DNA from: Pseudonocardiales bacterium
GTDB taxonomy: Bacteria > Actinomycetota > Actinomycetes > Mycobacteriales > Pseudonocardiaceae
Reading direction: 5' to 3'
NCBI GenBank assembly: GCA_019247305.1
Contig: JAFAPC010000142.1
Coordinates: forward strand, 1-57,936
Length of the DNA stretch: 57,936 nucleotides
A model generated the notes under the pieces. It was not told where the DNA came from, searched no databases, and worked only from the letters and a program-made list of their open reading frames with translations. This document shows, piece after piece, positions 9,625-20,812 of this stretch (positions are counted from its first letter, which is position 1; the number at the start of each line of letters is the position of its first letter). The position numbers and the translations under genes are program-made.

Positions 9625-9660
9625 CTTTATTCTGGCTTTATTCTGGGTGGTTTTTTCTGG
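9625..9660 (-). promoter_or_regulatory. Tandem 11-bp repeats in the purF upstream region
   Basis: CTTTATTCTGG occurs twice head to tail at 9625-9635 and 9636-9646, followed by a partial copy TTTTTTCTGG at 9651-9660. The block is AT-rich in a very GC-rich setting and lies about 90 bp upstream of the purF start. A possible -10 box (TAGACT on the minus strand, 9610-9615) sits between the repeats and the gene. It may be a protein-binding array for purine control. Confidence 0.4.
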
Positions 9661-9665
9661 GCGGC

Positions 9666-10235
9666 TCACGGGTGGCGCCCAAGTAAGGCCACCAGCCGGG
9701 TCTGGGCGTCGGCGTCGTCACCCACAACAACAGGTGGCGCGAACAAGCCGGTGCCAGCCAGCTGCTCAATGTGCGGCCCGATGAACGCCAACACGTGGCC
9801 TACCAACTCCTCGTCGAGCCGCTCGGGCACCTGGATTCCCCGCGCCAAGTCCCAGGCATGCACGGTGAGATCCAGGGTCATCTCTTGGCAGTACCTCTCG
9901 GCCGGACGGCGCCCGGAGGACAGCTCCACGAACCGCCGCAGGGCACCCGGTGCCGCGAACGCCTCCTGCGCTGCGGCTGCGGCGCTCGCCCAGGCCAGCA
10001 GCGGGTCATCACCGAGCTGATCACCGTCGAAGCGATCACCGACGTCCTCGACGGTGGCCCCGTCGAGCAGCAGCGGCGCCCACAGCTGCTCGGTCACCAC
10101 GTGGTTCACCAGCGCGCGGACGTCCCACTCGGTGCATGGGGTCGCGTTGTGCCATTGCTCTGGCCGCACCCCCCGCACCCGTCGATCAAACTCACCCATG
10201 GCGGAGGTGAACCAGGGCACCGTCATATCCCCCAT
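9666..10235 (-). CDS. TIGR03086-like / maleylpyruvate-isomerase-fold (DinB-type) protein
   Basis: The 189-residue protein has the actinobacterial four-helix DinB/MDMPI fold. EQWHNATPCTEWDVRALVNHVV at the N-terminus and DLTVHAWDLARGI near residue 128 supply the usual metal-binding histidines. Some family members are mycothiol-dependent enzymes, but no substrate can be assigned. It lies between purF and the SCP-like gene, on the same strand. The start is uncertain by three residues. Confidence 0.75.
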   Translation of the reverse strand: MGDMTVPWFTSAMGEFDRRVRGVRPEQWHNATPCTEWDVRALVNHVVTEQLWAPLLLDGATVEDVGDRFDGDQLGDDPLLAWASAAAAAQEAFAAPGALRRFVELSSGRRPAERYCQEMTLDLTVHAWDLARGIQVPERLDEELVGHVLAFIGPHIEQLAGTGLFAPPVVVGDDADAQTRLVALLGRHP

Positions 10236-10256
10236 GATGGAGGATGAACGCCCGGA

Positions 10257-10631
10257 TCACACCAACGGAAGCCAGCGTGAGAGGTCGGCGCGCGGGCCGG
10301 AGGCCGTGAGGCGACCCTCAGCCAGGGCGGCGGGCCAGGTGAGGCGGGCCGTGGCGAGTTCGAGCCAGGTTCTGGGGGTGGTCTCGACCACGTTGGGTGG
10401 AGTGCCTCGGGTGTGTCGGGGTCCCGCGACGCACTGCACCGCGGCGAACGGTGGGATGCGCACCTCCACCGTGGCGCCAGGAGCCAGCTGCGCCAGCGCG
10501 TGAAGACTGAGCCGGACGGCCCGCGCCAGCTCCTCGCGGGTGGGCGCGGCGGTGTCCCCGTCCAGCCATCCGGCGAGGGCCGCGAGCGCACCCCGCAGCT
10601 CATGGGGATCAACTCGGCGTCGCTGCGCCAT
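10257..10631 (-). CDS. SCP-like (sterol carrier family, Rv0807-type) protein
   Basis: A 124-residue protein that overlaps the 3' end of purL by 23 bp, so the two are probably coupled. It has the actinobacterial bacterial-SCP-orthologue pattern: [29 protein letters not shown], and a C-terminal [16 protein letters not shown]. Rv0807 occupies the equivalent position between purL and purF in M. tuberculosis. Its biochemical role is unknown. Confidence 0.8.
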   Translation of the reverse strand: MAQRRRVDPHELRGALAALAGWLDGDTAAPTREELARAVRLSLHALAQLAPGATVEVRIPPFAAVQCVAGPRHTRGTPPNVVETTPRTWLELATARLTWPAALAEGRLTASGPRADLSRWLPLV

Positions 10632-12954
10632 GGGCTTCTCCCCGCACGGGTACCGGGTGGGCGAACAGGGACGGCAGGGTGGCGTTCCACGCGGCCCGCA
10701 GCTCCTCCACGGTGACGGTGGCGACGTTGACGATCTCGAGCACGGAAGGAGCGTGGACCTCGCCGAGCCGGGTTACCGGCACCCCAGCCTCATCGCAGTG
10801 CCGCGCGAGACGGTGCGTACTGGCGCTGGACACGCTGAGTACGACGCGCCCGGAGGACTCGGAGAACAGCGCGACGAACGGATCGACCGGCGCGGGTAGC
10901 TGTACCCGAGCGCCCAAGCCGCTGAGCAGACAGGCTTCCACCAGCGCCTGCGCCAAGCCGCCGTCGGACAGATCATGCGCTCCACTCACCAGGCTTTCGC
11001 GGGACGCGGCGGCGAGCACCGCACCGATCGCCTGCTCGCGGGCCAGATCCACCGCGGGCGGGCGACCACCGAGGTGCCCGTGCACCTCGTGCGCCCAGGC
11101 GCTGCCACCGAACTCATCACGGGTCTCGCCGAGCAGCCAGATCTCCGCACCAGCGCCACCCCATCCGGTCGGGATCCGCCGACGCACGTCGTCGATCACC
11201 CCGAGCACCCCGACCACCGGGGTGGGCAGGATCGCGGTGTCCCCCGTCTGGTTGTAGAAGCTCACGTTTCCGCCGGTGACCGGGATGCCCAGGACAGCAC
11301 ACCCATCAGCCAACCCGCGGACGGCCTGCTGGAGCTGCCACATCACGCCGGGGTCCGTGGGCGCACCGAGGTTGAGGCAGTTCGTCACGGCCAGTGGAGT
11401 GGCACCGGTGACCGCGACGTTGCGGTAGGCCTCGGCCAGCGCCAGCTGGGTGCCGGCGTACGGGTCCAGCGCGCAGTATCGGGCGTTGCCATCGGTGGAC
11501 AGCGCCACCCCGCGCTGGGTGGTCTCGGCAAGGCGCACCATGCCCGCGTCGTGAGGTTGCGCGAGCACCGTGGCGCCCCGCACGTAGCGGTCGTACTGGT
11601 CGCTCACCCAGGCCCGGGAGCACAGCCCGGGGCTGGCTACCATCCGCAGCAGCGTGGCGCGCAGCGCGTCCGGGGTGGACGGCCGGGCCAACTCCTGCGG
11701 CGTGGCCGCGTGCCGGGCGTCCTGGGTGGCGGGCCGGTGCACGGGACGGTGGTAGACCGGACCTTCATGCGCGAGGGTGCGGGGCGGTACGTCCACCACG
11801 GTCTCGCCGCCCCAGGTGATCACCAGGCGGTCGCCGTCCGTCACCTCACCGATCACCGTGGCGGTGAGGTCCCAGGTGGCGCAGCGCGCGAGGACGGCGT
11901 CCACATCGCCGGGACGCACCACGGCGCACATCCGTTCCTGGGACTCGCTGCACAGGATCTCGGCCGGTGTCATCCCCGGGGTCCGCAACGGCACCGCGTC
12001 GAGATCAATCCGCATGCCACCGTCGCCGGCGCTGGCCAGTTCGCTGCTCGCGCAGGCCAGACCGGCCCCGCCGAGGTCTTGAATGCCGAGCACCAGGCCG
12101 GCGTCGACGAGCTGCAGGCAGCATTCGATCAACACCTTCCCGGTGAACGGGTCGCCCACCTGAACGCTGGGCAGCTTCGTTCTCTCGGCACCGTGGCCCC
12201 CCGACGTGGCCCCGGAATGAGGGCTGAAGCTTTCGCTGGCCAGCACCGAGACCCCACCGATCCCGTCGCGGCCGGTGCGCGCCCCGAACAGGACAATCTT
12301 GTTGCCGGTGCCGCTGGCGTGCGCCAGCTGCAGATCAGCCACCCGCAGCACCCCCACGCACAGCACATTGACCAGCGGGTTGCCCGCATACGAGGGGTCG
12401 AAGGCGACCTCGCCGCCGATAGTCGGCAGCCCCAGGCAGTTGCCGTAACCCCCGATTCCGCCGACCACCCCCGGCAGCACCCGAGCGGTATCCGCAGCAT
12501 CGGCGGGGCCGAAACGCAGCGAGTCGGCGAGGGCGATCGGGCGGGCGCCCATGGCCAGGATGTCGCGCACGATCCCGCCGACCCCGGTCGCCGCGCCCTG
12601 ATAGGGCTCCACATAGGACGGATGGTTATGCGACTCGATCTTGAACGTCACCGCCCAGCCGTCGCCGACCTCGACCACACCGGCGTTGTTGCCGATCCCG
12701 GCGAGTATCCGCTGGCGCATCGCCTCGGTGGTCGTCTGTCCGAAATAGCGCAGATGCACCTTAGAGGACTTGTAGGAGCAGTGCTCGCTCCACATCACCG
12801 CATACATCGCCAGCTCGACCGCCCTCGGCGCCCGCCCGAGGATCTGACAGATTCGCGCGTACTCCTCATCAGCCAGCCCCAACTCCCGGTAGGGCTGCGG
12901 ATGGTCGGAGGTGGTCAGCACCTCATCGAGGGTATGCGGTGCTCTAGACTTCAC
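10609..12954 (-). CDS. purL: Phosphoribosylformylglycinamidine synthase, large subunit
   Basis: PurL with PurQ (glutaminase) and PurS converts FGAR to FGAM. The 781-residue form is the small, multi-subunit type. Visible motifs include [12 protein letters not shown] near the N-terminus, [24 protein letters not shown] of the ATP site, and a second half with [10 protein letters not shown] and [15 protein letters not shown]. The GTG start at 12954 is the only reasonable one before the conserved LGLADEEY. It is head-to-head with the Uma2 gene, with only 43 bp between the starts. Confidence 0.96.
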   Translation of the reverse strand: MKSRAPHTLDEVLTTSDHPQPYRELGLADEEYARICQILGRAPRAVELAMYAVMWSEHCSYKSSKVHLRYFGQTTTEAMRQRILAGIGNNAGVVEVGDGWAVTFKIESHNHPSYVEPYQGAATGVGGIVRDILAMGARPIALADSLRFGPADAADTARVLPGVVGGIGGYGNCLGLPTIGGEVAFDPSYAGNPLVNVLCVGVLRVADLQLAHASGTGNKIVLFGARTGRDGIGGVSVLASESFSPHSGATSGGHGAERTKLPSVQVGDPFTGKVLIECCLQLVDAGLVLGIQDLGGAGLACASSELASAGDGGMRIDLDAVPLRTPGMTPAEILCSESQERMCAVVRPGDVDAVLARCATWDLTATVIGEVTDGDRLVITWGGETVVDVPPRTLAHEGPVYHRPVHRPATQDARHAATPQELARPSTPDALRATLLRMVASPGLCSRAWVSDQYDRYVRGATVLAQPHDAGMVRLAETTQRGVALSTDGNARYCALDPYAGTQLALAEAYRNVAVTGATPLAVTNCLNLGAPTDPGVMWQLQQAVRGLADGCAVLGIPVTGGNVSFYNQTGDTAILPTPVVGVLGVIDDVRRRIPTGWGGAGAEIWLLGETRDEFGGSAWAHEVHGHLGGRPPAVDLAREQAIGAVLAAASRESLVSGAHDLSDGGLAQALVEACLLSGLGARVQLPAPVDPFVALFSESSGRVVLSVSSASTHRLARHCDEAGVPVTRLGEVHAPSVLEIVNVATVTVEELRAAWNATLPSLFAHPVPVRGEAHGAATPS

Positions 12955-12997
12955 CCACGCCCAGCTACGCGACCGAACCCCAGGAGGACGACAACTT

Positions 12998-13588
12998 ATG
13001 CCCGATGCGCTGCTGGTGATCCCGTCCGGAGGCTGGACCGTCGAGGATCTCGACGCGCTCCCGGAGAGCCACTACCGCCACGAGCTGACGGACGGAGCAC
13101 TGACGGTGTCGCCCTCGCCCTCGAGCCTGCATCAGGCCGTCGCCGCCCGCCTGCTGGTGCGCCTGGAGGCCATCGCGCCGGAGCCGCTTGCCGTCACGCA
13201 GGCCGTGGAGATCCGCTTCGGGCGGCAGCTGACCCGCATCCCCGACGTTCTCGTGGTGCACAGCGATCAGCCGGGACGGCACTGGTTCGCGCCCTCGGAG
13301 GTGCTACTGGCTGTCGAGATCGAATCGCCGGGGAGCCATCTGGAGGACCGCGCCACCAAACCCGCGCTCTACGCTCGCTATGGGATCCCGCACTACTGGC
13401 GGATCGAGCTGGAACCGCCGCTGGTCAGCAGGTACAGCATTGGGCACGGTGACTGCTACCAGATGATCGGGGCCGGCCCACGCCTGTCGGTCAGCGAGCC
13501 CTTTCCCCTCGACGTCGCCGTCGCCGAGCTGCTGCCGCGCTGGGCTGGTCGCGGTGAGGGTCCGACCGTGCCCGCGCAAGGTCTTTAG
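12998..13588 (+). CDS. Uma2 family (DUF820) restriction-endonuclease-fold protein
   Basis: The 196-residue protein carries the PD-(D/E)xK-like pattern of Uma2 proteins: RIPDVLVV (Asp), AVEIESPGS (Glu), a Lys in [20 protein letters not shown] and the typical YGIPHYW end. CAGGAGGACGACAACTTATG supports the ATG at 12998. The family is multicopy in cyanobacteria and actinobacteria, and its function is still unclear. It sits on the opposite strand between purL and purQ, and its TAG overlaps the purQ TAA. Confidence 0.85.
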   Translation: MPDALLVIPSGGWTVEDLDALPESHYRHELTDGALTVSPSPSSLHQAVAARLLVRLEAIAPEPLAVTQAVEIRFGRQLTRIPDVLVVHSDQPGRHWFAPSEVLLAVEIESPGSHLEDRATKPALYARYGIPHYWRIELEPPLVSRYSIGHGDCYQMIGAGPRLSVSEPFPLDVAVAELLPRWAGRGEGPTVPAQGL

Positions 13589-14277
13589 GCATCCCCTGGG
13601 TCGCGCACCGCGTCGAGGACGGAGCGGAACAGGTCCAGCCCGTCGGTTGATGGCCCGGTGAGCGGGTCGATCGCGTGCTCGGGATGCGGCATCACGCCGA
13701 GCACCCGGCCATCAGCCGAGGCAATCCCGGCGATGTCGTGCAGCGCGCCGTTCGGGCTGGCGCCGAGGTAGCGGAAGACCACCCGACCGTCGCTCTCCAA
13801 CTCGGCCAGCGTTGAAGCATCGGCGACGTAGCGGCCCTCGATGGACTTCACCGGCAGCACGATCTCCGCACCGGAGGCATACCGACCGGTCCAGGCGGTG
13901 GCGCTGGTCTCCACCCGCAGCCGCTGGTCCCGGCAGACGAAGTGCAGCCCAGCGTTGCGCACCAAGGCCCCGGGCAGCAAACCCGCCTCGCAGAGGATCT
14001 GAAACCCGTTGCAGATACCTAGCACCGGAGTGCCGCGCCGGGCGGCGTCGCGCACGGCGCGCAGCACGGGCTGATGTGCGGCGATCGCGCCGGCTCGCAG
14101 GTAGTCACCGTAGGAGAACCCACCAGGCACCACGACCGCGTCCACCCCGTGCAGGTCCGCCTCAGCGTGCCACAACGGCACTGGCTGGGCCCCGACGCGG
14201 CGCACGGCGCGGGCCGCGTCACCATCGTCCAGCGTGCCGGGGAAGGTGATGACGCCGATCCGCGCCGTGCGGCTCAC
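13585..14277 (-). CDS. purQ: Phosphoribosylformylglycinamidine synthase, glutaminase subunit
   Basis: A 230-residue class I glutaminase that feeds ammonia to PurL. The nucleophile Cys is in [19 protein letters not shown] near residue 92. The catalytic His and Glu are in [13 protein letters not shown] near residue 205. [15 protein letters not shown] is the conserved oxyanion strand and turn. Its ATG overlaps the purS stop (ATGA), so it is translated right after PurS. Confidence 0.96.
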   Translation of the reverse strand: MSRTARIGVITFPGTLDDGDAARAVRRVGAQPVPLWHAEADLHGVDAVVVPGGFSYGDYLRAGAIAAHQPVLRAVRDAARRGTPVLGICNGFQILCEAGLLPGALVRNAGLHFVCRDQRLRVETSATAWTGRYASGAEIVLPVKSIEGRYVADASTLAELESDGRVVFRYLGASPNGALHDIAGIASADGRVLGVMPHPEHAIDPLTGPSTDGLDLFRSVLDAVRDPGDA

Positions 14278-14507
14278 AGCCGGTGCACCATCCAGTCCTC
14301 GATCACCGGGTTGGCGAGCAGCTCACTGGCGATCCGGTGCAGTGTCTCGGTGTCGACATCGTCATCGACGTCGAGCTCGAAATGCTTACCCTGCCGGACA
14401 TCACGCACCCCGTGCAGACCCAGCCGGGGCAACGCGCGCAGGATCGCCTGACCCTGCGGATCGAGAATTTCGGGTTTGGGAACGACGTCGACGACCACTC
14501 GAGGCAC
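14274..14507 (-). CDS. purS: Phosphoribosylformylglycinamidine synthase, PurS subunit
   Basis: The 77-residue PurS bridges PurQ and PurL in the FGAM synthase complex. [19 protein letters not shown] at the N-terminus and [11 protein letters not shown] in the middle are standard for the family, and [12 protein letters not shown] ends it. It is the first gene of the purS-purQ operon and overlaps purQ by 4 bp. Confidence 0.95.
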   Translation of the reverse strand: MPRVVVDVVPKPEILDPQGQAILRALPRLGLHGVRDVRQGKHFELDVDDDVDTETLHRIASELLANPVIEDWMVHRL

Positions 14508-14534
14508 GCCTACAGAGAGTACCTGGGGTCAGCC

Positions 14535-14567
14535 CTGCCGTGTGGTCACCTCTGCCGTGTGGTCACC
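14535..14567. repeat. Direct 16-bp repeats upstream of purS
   Basis: CTGCCGTGTGGTCACC occurs at 14535-14550 and again at 14552-14567, one base apart. The pair lies 28 bp upstream of the purS start. It could be an operator for the purSQ operon, but no known consensus is recognised. Confidence 0.4.
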
Positions 14568-14705
14568 GCCGACGTGGCAGGCTGGGCAACACGGCCGTGG
14601 TGCGGCCTAGGATAAGCAACCCAGCGCAGGAGACAGAAATCACGGGGGCGCCGACCCTGGCTAGGCCGACACCCCCGCGAACCATTCCATCGAACTCGTG
14701 GCAGG

Positions 14706-15614
14706 TTACTTCTTCGGTGCAGCGCCCACCAAAGCGAGCAGATCCCCGGTGTCACCACCGACAACAGGCAGGCTTTGCAGAATATCGCTGAGCACTGTGG
14801 GCAACTGCGTCACACCCGGCAGCGGCAGATTAGGCAATCCGAGTGCCGGAATCTGCGGCAACAAGTCCAACGCCGGCAGTGACGCCTGGGTCGGAGCAGC
14901 ATCCTGGTGGGCCGCAGCGGCAGCAGCCATCTGGCGCAGCACCCCGAGGTTGGACAACCTCAACAACAAAGGGGAGGTCTCGATGGCAAAAGCATCCCCG
15001 TTGATGGTGCCAATAAACCCAGCAGTGCCGACCACGGCCCTGATGAACCCGGTATCCCCCTTGATATTCTGGGCAGTCCTGATGATGTCATCTGCCTGAC
15101 CGGTAGCGACAACGACACGACTCCTGATGTCGTACACATTGTCCAGAGTTCCGGCGAGCTCCCCATCGATCGAGTGCACATGGCCATTGATTGATCTAGC
15201 ACTATCCAGGACCGTGACCAAGTTCGGAGCAATCATCCGGACACTGCTGTTGATCGCCAAAGCGGAGGTGTTGATCTGCTTGACAGCTTTGTTGATCGGA
15301 CCAACAGAATCGTTGACCTGCTTGAGGCTGGAGTCAATACTGCTGGCTGACTCAGAAATGCGCCCGATCGTCGGACTGAGGTTGGCCGCCGCATCACGGA
15401 TCTTGTTTGCGGTATCGGTGACCTGAGAGAGGATCGGGACTGTGTTGAGCTTGGTGTTGATCGGCGTCAGTGCACTGTTGATGACTCCGACTCGGCTCTC
15501 GATCCGGTTAGCAGCAGCTAAAATACCGGTCAGAAAGATAACCGCAGTCAGTGCCCAGAGGATGACGATCACCAGCATGATCCCGGGAAGAGCCTGGGAG
15601 GTTAAGCGTCGCAT
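14706..15614 (-). CDS. Membrane-anchored heptad-repeat protein (third gene of unknown operon)
   Basis: I do not recognise this 302-residue protein. It has a short basic N-terminus, one membrane span (about residues 11-34, IMLVIVILWALTAVIFLTGI) and then a long outside segment. About 150 residues of that segment follow a seven-residue period with Ile/Val-Asn/Asp pairs, for example VNDSVGPINKAVKQINTSAL. The C-terminal quarter is Pro/Leu/Ala-rich and has no Cys, unlike its two upstream partners. AAAGGAGGTGA lies 4 bp before the ATG. The repeat suggests an extended coiled rod outside the membrane, but its function is unknown. Confidence 0.7.
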   Translation of the reverse strand: MRRLTSQALPGIMLVIVILWALTAVIFLTGILAAANRIESRVGVINSALTPINTKLNTVPILSQVTDTANKIRDAAANLSPTIGRISESASSIDSSLKQVNDSVGPINKAVKQINTSALAINSSVRMIAPNLVTVLDSARSINGHVHSIDGELAGTLDNVYDIRSRVVVATGQADDIIRTAQNIKGDTGFIRAVVGTAGFIGTINGDAFAIETSPLLLRLSNLGVLRQMAAAAAAHQDAAPTQASLPALDLLPQIPALGLPNLPLPGVTQLPTVLSDILQSLPVVGGDTGDLLALVGAAPKK

Positions 15615-15626
15615 CAGTCACCTCCT

Positions 15627-16355
15627 TTACGGGCGGCACTTGAACGGAGGCAGCAAGGACAGCAGGGGCGAGGTGCAGATGTTGATCAGGTGGCGGTTGA
15701 CCTCCTGCAGCTGCAGGTTGATGGTGCTGGTGTCATTCTGAATACCTTGCAGGAGGCCGTTGATGACGTTGACCTGCGGTGTGATCAAGGCAGTGCCTCG
15801 GCTGTCAATATTTTCAATGGACTCCAGTGTGCCATCGATCGACTGCGCGAGGCCAAGGACGTTGAGCAGCACATTGGAGGTGTCGATCAAGGATTTCGAG
15901 ATGTACTCAACCGATTGGGAGGCGCCGATGAGGACTCCCGAGGTGTCAATCAGCGAGCCGGATGTGTTGACCAGTGACGCGGAGGTGTCCTTCAACGACG
16001 CGTCAATGGTCTGCGCGGTACCCCTAATCGACACCAACGACGCGGTGGCATCGGACACCTGGCCACGGATGGGCTTCAATGCGGTGTCGATATCGGCCAG
16101 CGCGGAGTTGATCGTACCGATGTAGTTGGGCAGCGGCTGGACGTTACCCGTGGCGCCGGTCACGGAGCTAGACGCCGTGAAGAGCCCGTTGTCAATCGAC
16201 TCAAGCGCTCGGACGATGCCGATCAGGAAGCCGATGACGACGATGACGACGATGAGACCCAGGGTGGTGAAGATCCACAGAAAGCGGGCAAAAGAGCTAC
16301 CGGTAGCCGGAGGCGGGACGTTTGCCGACGTTCTGGAGAATTGCTGTGTTGTCAT
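15627..16355 (-). CDS. Membrane-anchored heptad-repeat protein (second gene of unknown operon)
   Basis: A 242-residue protein of unknown family. A cytoplasmic tail of about 25 residues precedes a strong membrane span (LGLIVVIVVIGFLIGIV). The outside part has heptads of the form SLxDTSx (SLKDTSASLVNTSGSLIDTS). It ends with two cysteines, ICTSPLLSLLPPFKCRP (C227 and C240), a layout shared with the first gene. TAGGAG precedes the ATG and the spacing to both neighbours is 12 bp. A disulfide at the tip is possible if it faces outward. Confidence 0.7.
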   Translation of the reverse strand: MTTQQFSRTSANVPPPATGSSFARFLWIFTTLGLIVVIVVIGFLIGIVRALESIDNGLFTASSSVTGATGNVQPLPNYIGTINSALADIDTALKPIRGQVSDATASLVSIRGTAQTIDASLKDTSASLVNTSGSLIDTSGVLIGASQSVEYISKSLIDTSNVLLNVLGLAQSIDGTLESIENIDSRGTALITPQVNVINGLLQGIQNDTSTINLQLQEVNRHLINICTSPLLSLLPPFKCRP

Positions 16356-16367
16356 CTTCTCTAGCTC

Positions 16368-17075
16368 CTAGCAGCGCGGCGACGGCGGGTTGAGCAGGTT
16401 CAGGCGGACCTTGGCATCGATACAGCGCGCCGTCAGCTCCGCGTTGATGGCCTGGTTGACGATGTTGCCGGTATCGACCTTGATGTTTCTGGCGATATAG
16501 ATCGTCCTGGCCAGGGCATCATTGATGTTCGCCACATCAACGTCGATGCGCTGCGCAACGTCGAGGATGGCCGCTGCCCGGTTGTCGATGCCTTTCGCGG
16601 TGCTGTTGATCGCGTAGGCAGTACCGTTGATCGTCTGGACATTGTTGTTGATGTCCTTGGCCGTGCCGTTGATCGTCAAGGCCGTACTGTTGATCGTCCC
16701 GGCCGTACCATTGATCGTCCCGGCCGTACCATTGATCGACTTTGCTACGGCGTCGATGTCCTTGGCGGTCACGTCGGTGGTGGTGAGCAGGCCCTGCAGC
16801 GGCTTCGCACTCTGCAAGATCGAAGAAGCAAGCTCGTTGGTCCGGTTCAACTCCGCGACCGAGTTGGTCGCGACGTTGATGTTGCCGGCATTTCCGGCGA
16901 TGGTCTGCGCCTTCTTGTCGATGCTCTGCGCAGCCGCCAAGGTCCGGGCAAGCAGCGCTGCCGCTATGCCGATGACCAAGACGCCCACGATAAGGATCAC
17001 GACACTGACCACGTTGAACAGTCCAGCTCCTCCAGATCCCCTGGATCGAGCGTCCGTTCTAGCCAACTCCACCAC
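16368..17075 (-). CDS. Membrane-anchored heptad-repeat protein (first gene of unknown operon)
   Basis: A 235-residue protein of unknown family and probably the first gene of the three-gene operon. One membrane span at about residues 19-46 is followed by roughly a dozen near-perfect heptads, such as TINGTAG, TINSTAL, TINGTAK, AINSTAK and GIDNRAA. Cys218 and Cys235 (the last residue) frame a Pro-rich tail resembling that of the second gene. The GTG start has a poor ribosome-binding site. The repeated units are also visible as 21-bp DNA repeats, so the number of heptads may vary between strains. Confidence 0.7.
   Translation of the reverse strand: MVELARTDARSRGSGGAGLFNVVSVVILIVGVLVIGIAAALLARTLAAAQSIDKKAQTIAGNAGNINVATNSVAELNRTNELASSILQSAKPLQGLLTTTDVTAKDIDAVAKSINGTAGTINGTAGTINSTALTINGTAKDINNNVQTINGTAYAINSTAKGIDNRAAAILDVAQRIDVDVANINDALARTIYIARNIKVDTGNIVNQAINAELTARCIDAKVRLNLLNPPSPRC
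16657..16740 (-). repeat. Four 21-bp tandem repeats inside the heptad-repeat gene
   Basis: Units start at 16657, 16678, 16699 and 16720. The last two differ at only one position. Each encodes one heptad of the xINxTAx type on the minus strand, so gain or loss of units would not shift the frame. Confidence 0.85.
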
Positions 17076-17745
17076 CGCTTTCTGAGTGCAGGGGATTTTT
17101 CATGCAGGGAAGCGTGTTGGGCGGGCAGTCACGGCGGATACTGGCGAGTGTCGCCGCAACGGCCGACGCCGCTGGGACGGCCTCCTTTCTCAACACGCCT
17201 CCGCCGGGCAGCTCCTCCCGTCGTACGCGGCAGCTTGGAGGAAGCTGACCAAGAAAGCAAGTGGGTGGGCGCGCGGACAGAGTGTAGTGATCTTCTCCGC
17301 AGCCCGACCCGCTCCAGCCCGGCGGGCGGAGAGATTCCGCCCCTGCGCAGCCGGGTTAGCCCAGCTTCCGCGGTCCACATTGGCGATCAAACTACCCCTG
17401 CTGAGCTGCCCAAACGGCAGAAAGGACGGACCGAAAGCGGCGCGCGCGACCTGAGTCTGGAAGCCGGAAACAGGGCCGCTCACCCACTGTAGACGCCTGT
17501 GCGGATAGTTACCTACCGTGACGCCCCCGGTCCGGCAAGCCGCCGTCACCATACCGAGGTCGAGCGTCAATCTGGGTCGATAACTACAGTAAGTTAACCT
17601 ATCACTCGAATGAGTGGATATCGGATTATTCACCCGTAATAGCCGTCAGGATGTGCCTCTCAGCCCGGAACGCAGCCGGTCATCGGCGAAGCGCGATGGA
17701 GCCGCGATAGTGCGACGATGCGCGATTGGTTCCTGGCCGAGCGAA
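17076..17745. other. 670-bp intergenic region without a supported gene
   Basis: Open frames on both strands exist but lack ribosome-binding sites and recognisable content. The stretch 17560-17640 is AT-richer than its surroundings and contains a small inverted repeat CACTC-GAAT-GAGTG (17602-17615). It could hold the promoter of the minus-strand heptad operon, although it is about 500 bp upstream. Confidence 0.4.
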
Positions 17746-18063
17746 TCAGCCGAGGCGTCGCACCACACGGAGGAGCACCCAGCTCACGACAAGCCAGAAC
17801 AGCGCGGCAAGGCCGTAATCAATCACGATGCGGACCCGGGCGTCGGCGGGGGTAAACAGGCCGCGGAAGCCCAGCTGGAGACGGTCCGCCCAGTACGCCA
17901 CGAACCTGGTGATGCTGTTGGCCGGGTTTGCGCCACCTAACGTGAGCGCCACATGCGCCACCAAGATCAGGACAAAGAGTCCGCCCACGACCCGAATCAC
18001 CGTCGCGAGCGCTGCGGCGACCCTGCTGCGCGTCCCGCGGACCGGCGTATAGCTGGAACTCAT
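17746..18063 (-). CDS. Small two-span membrane protein (YggT-like)
   Basis: A 105-residue protein with two hydrophobic helices (VIRVVGGLFVLILVAHVALTL and IDYGLAALFWLVVSWVLL). Between them is ANPANSITRFVAYWADRLQLGFRGLFTP, which resembles the YggT-like loop of actinobacterial membrane proteins. ATG 18063 is chosen since the hydrophobic part starts about 15 residues later and the upstream extension is low-complexity. Its role is unknown. It is divergent from leuA. Confidence 0.6.
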   Translation of the reverse strand: MSSSYTPVRGTRSRVAAALATVIRVVGGLFVLILVAHVALTLGGANPANSITRFVAYWADRLQLGFRGLFTPADARVRIVIDYGLAALFWLVVSWVLLRVVRRLG

Positions 18064-18197
18064 GGTCGAAAGTCTGCCACGGACGACACCCGACGCGCAG
18101 AAATGATCACCGGAGCGTCCTGGCGGGAACGCACTCGACCACTCCCAGTATCCGAGACATCCGGGAGAACAGTTGCGGACGCCCGGGTGAGGCCGGT

Positions 18198-20161
<1,964 letters not shown>

Positions 20162-20183
20162 GCGCAGGACGCTGGTGCGACCG

Positions 20184-20780
20184 TCAGACTGCGCGGCGGC
20201 CGGCGAGCGCCCGGCCCAGGGTGAGCTCGTCAGCGAACTCCAAGTCCCCGCCCATCGGCAGGCCCGAGGCGAGCCGGGTCACCGACAGGCCGGGGAAGTC
20301 CCGCAGCATCCGCGCTAGGTAGGTGGCGGTGGCCTCGCCTTCGGTGTTCGGATCCGTCGCGATGATCACTTCGGTGATCTCCTCAGCACCGATCCGGGTG
20401 AGCAGCTCCCGGATCCGCAGTTGGTCGGGGCCAACGCCAGACAGGGGGTCCAGTGCCCCACCCAACACGTGGTAACGGCCGGTGAACTCCCGAGTGCGCT
20501 CGACCGCGAGCACATCCTTGGGCTCTTCGACCACGCAGACCACCCGCGGGTCGCGACGCGGATCCGAGCAGATCCGGCACAGCTGTTTCTCCGAGACCGT
20601 GCCGCAGACGGCGCAGAAAATCACTCCTTCCTTGACCCGCTGCAACGCCTCCTGCAGCCTTGTCACGTCAGCAGGATCAGCGGCCAGCAGGTAGAAGGCC
20701 ATCCGCTGTGCGCTTTTGGGCCCCACACCGGGTAGCCGCCCCAACTCATCGATCAGGTCCTGGACAACTCCCTCATACAC
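20184..20780 (-). CDS. recR: Recombination mediator protein RecR
   Basis: RecR loads RecA with RecO/RecF at single-strand gaps. The 198-residue protein has the helix-hairpin-helix [20 protein letters not shown], a C4 zinc finger ([16 protein letters not shown]) and a Toprim domain with [12 protein letters not shown] and [16 protein letters not shown]. Homologues start (M/V)YEG, so GTG 20780 is chosen. The frame extends to a GTG at 20816 that overlaps the ebfC stop. It ends convergently with leuA. Confidence 0.95.
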   Translation of the reverse strand: MYEGVVQDLIDELGRLPGVGPKSAQRMAFYLLAADPADVTRLQEALQRVKEGVIFCAVCGTVSEKQLCRICSDPRRDPRVVCVVEEPKDVLAVERTREFTGRYHVLGGALDPLSGVGPDQLRIRELLTRIGAEEITEVIIATDPNTEGEATATYLARMLRDFPGLSVTRLASGLPMGGDLEFADELTLGRALAGRRAV

Positions 20781-20812
20781 GGCTGCCATCATGCCGCTTT
20801 CGCGACGCCAGA

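Noticed and set aside
7368..9686. Very long plus-strand open frame (772 codons)
   Set aside because: It is antisense to purM and purF over its full length. High GC makes the opposite frame open. The minus-strand genes have clear motifs and the plus frame has none.
10975..13452. 825-codon plus-strand open frame
   Set aside because: Antisense to purL and running into the Uma2 gene in another frame. No domain or start signal, so it is a codon-usage shadow.
16657..16740. Possible CRISPR array in the 21-bp repeats
   Set aside because: Units are directly adjacent with no spacers and encode protein heptads. No cas gene is nearby. No CRISPR array was seen anywhere in the window.
17086..17633. Open frames on both strands upstream of the heptad operon
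   Set aside because: No ribosome-binding site, odd composition and no recognisable motif. The region is better treated as non-coding.
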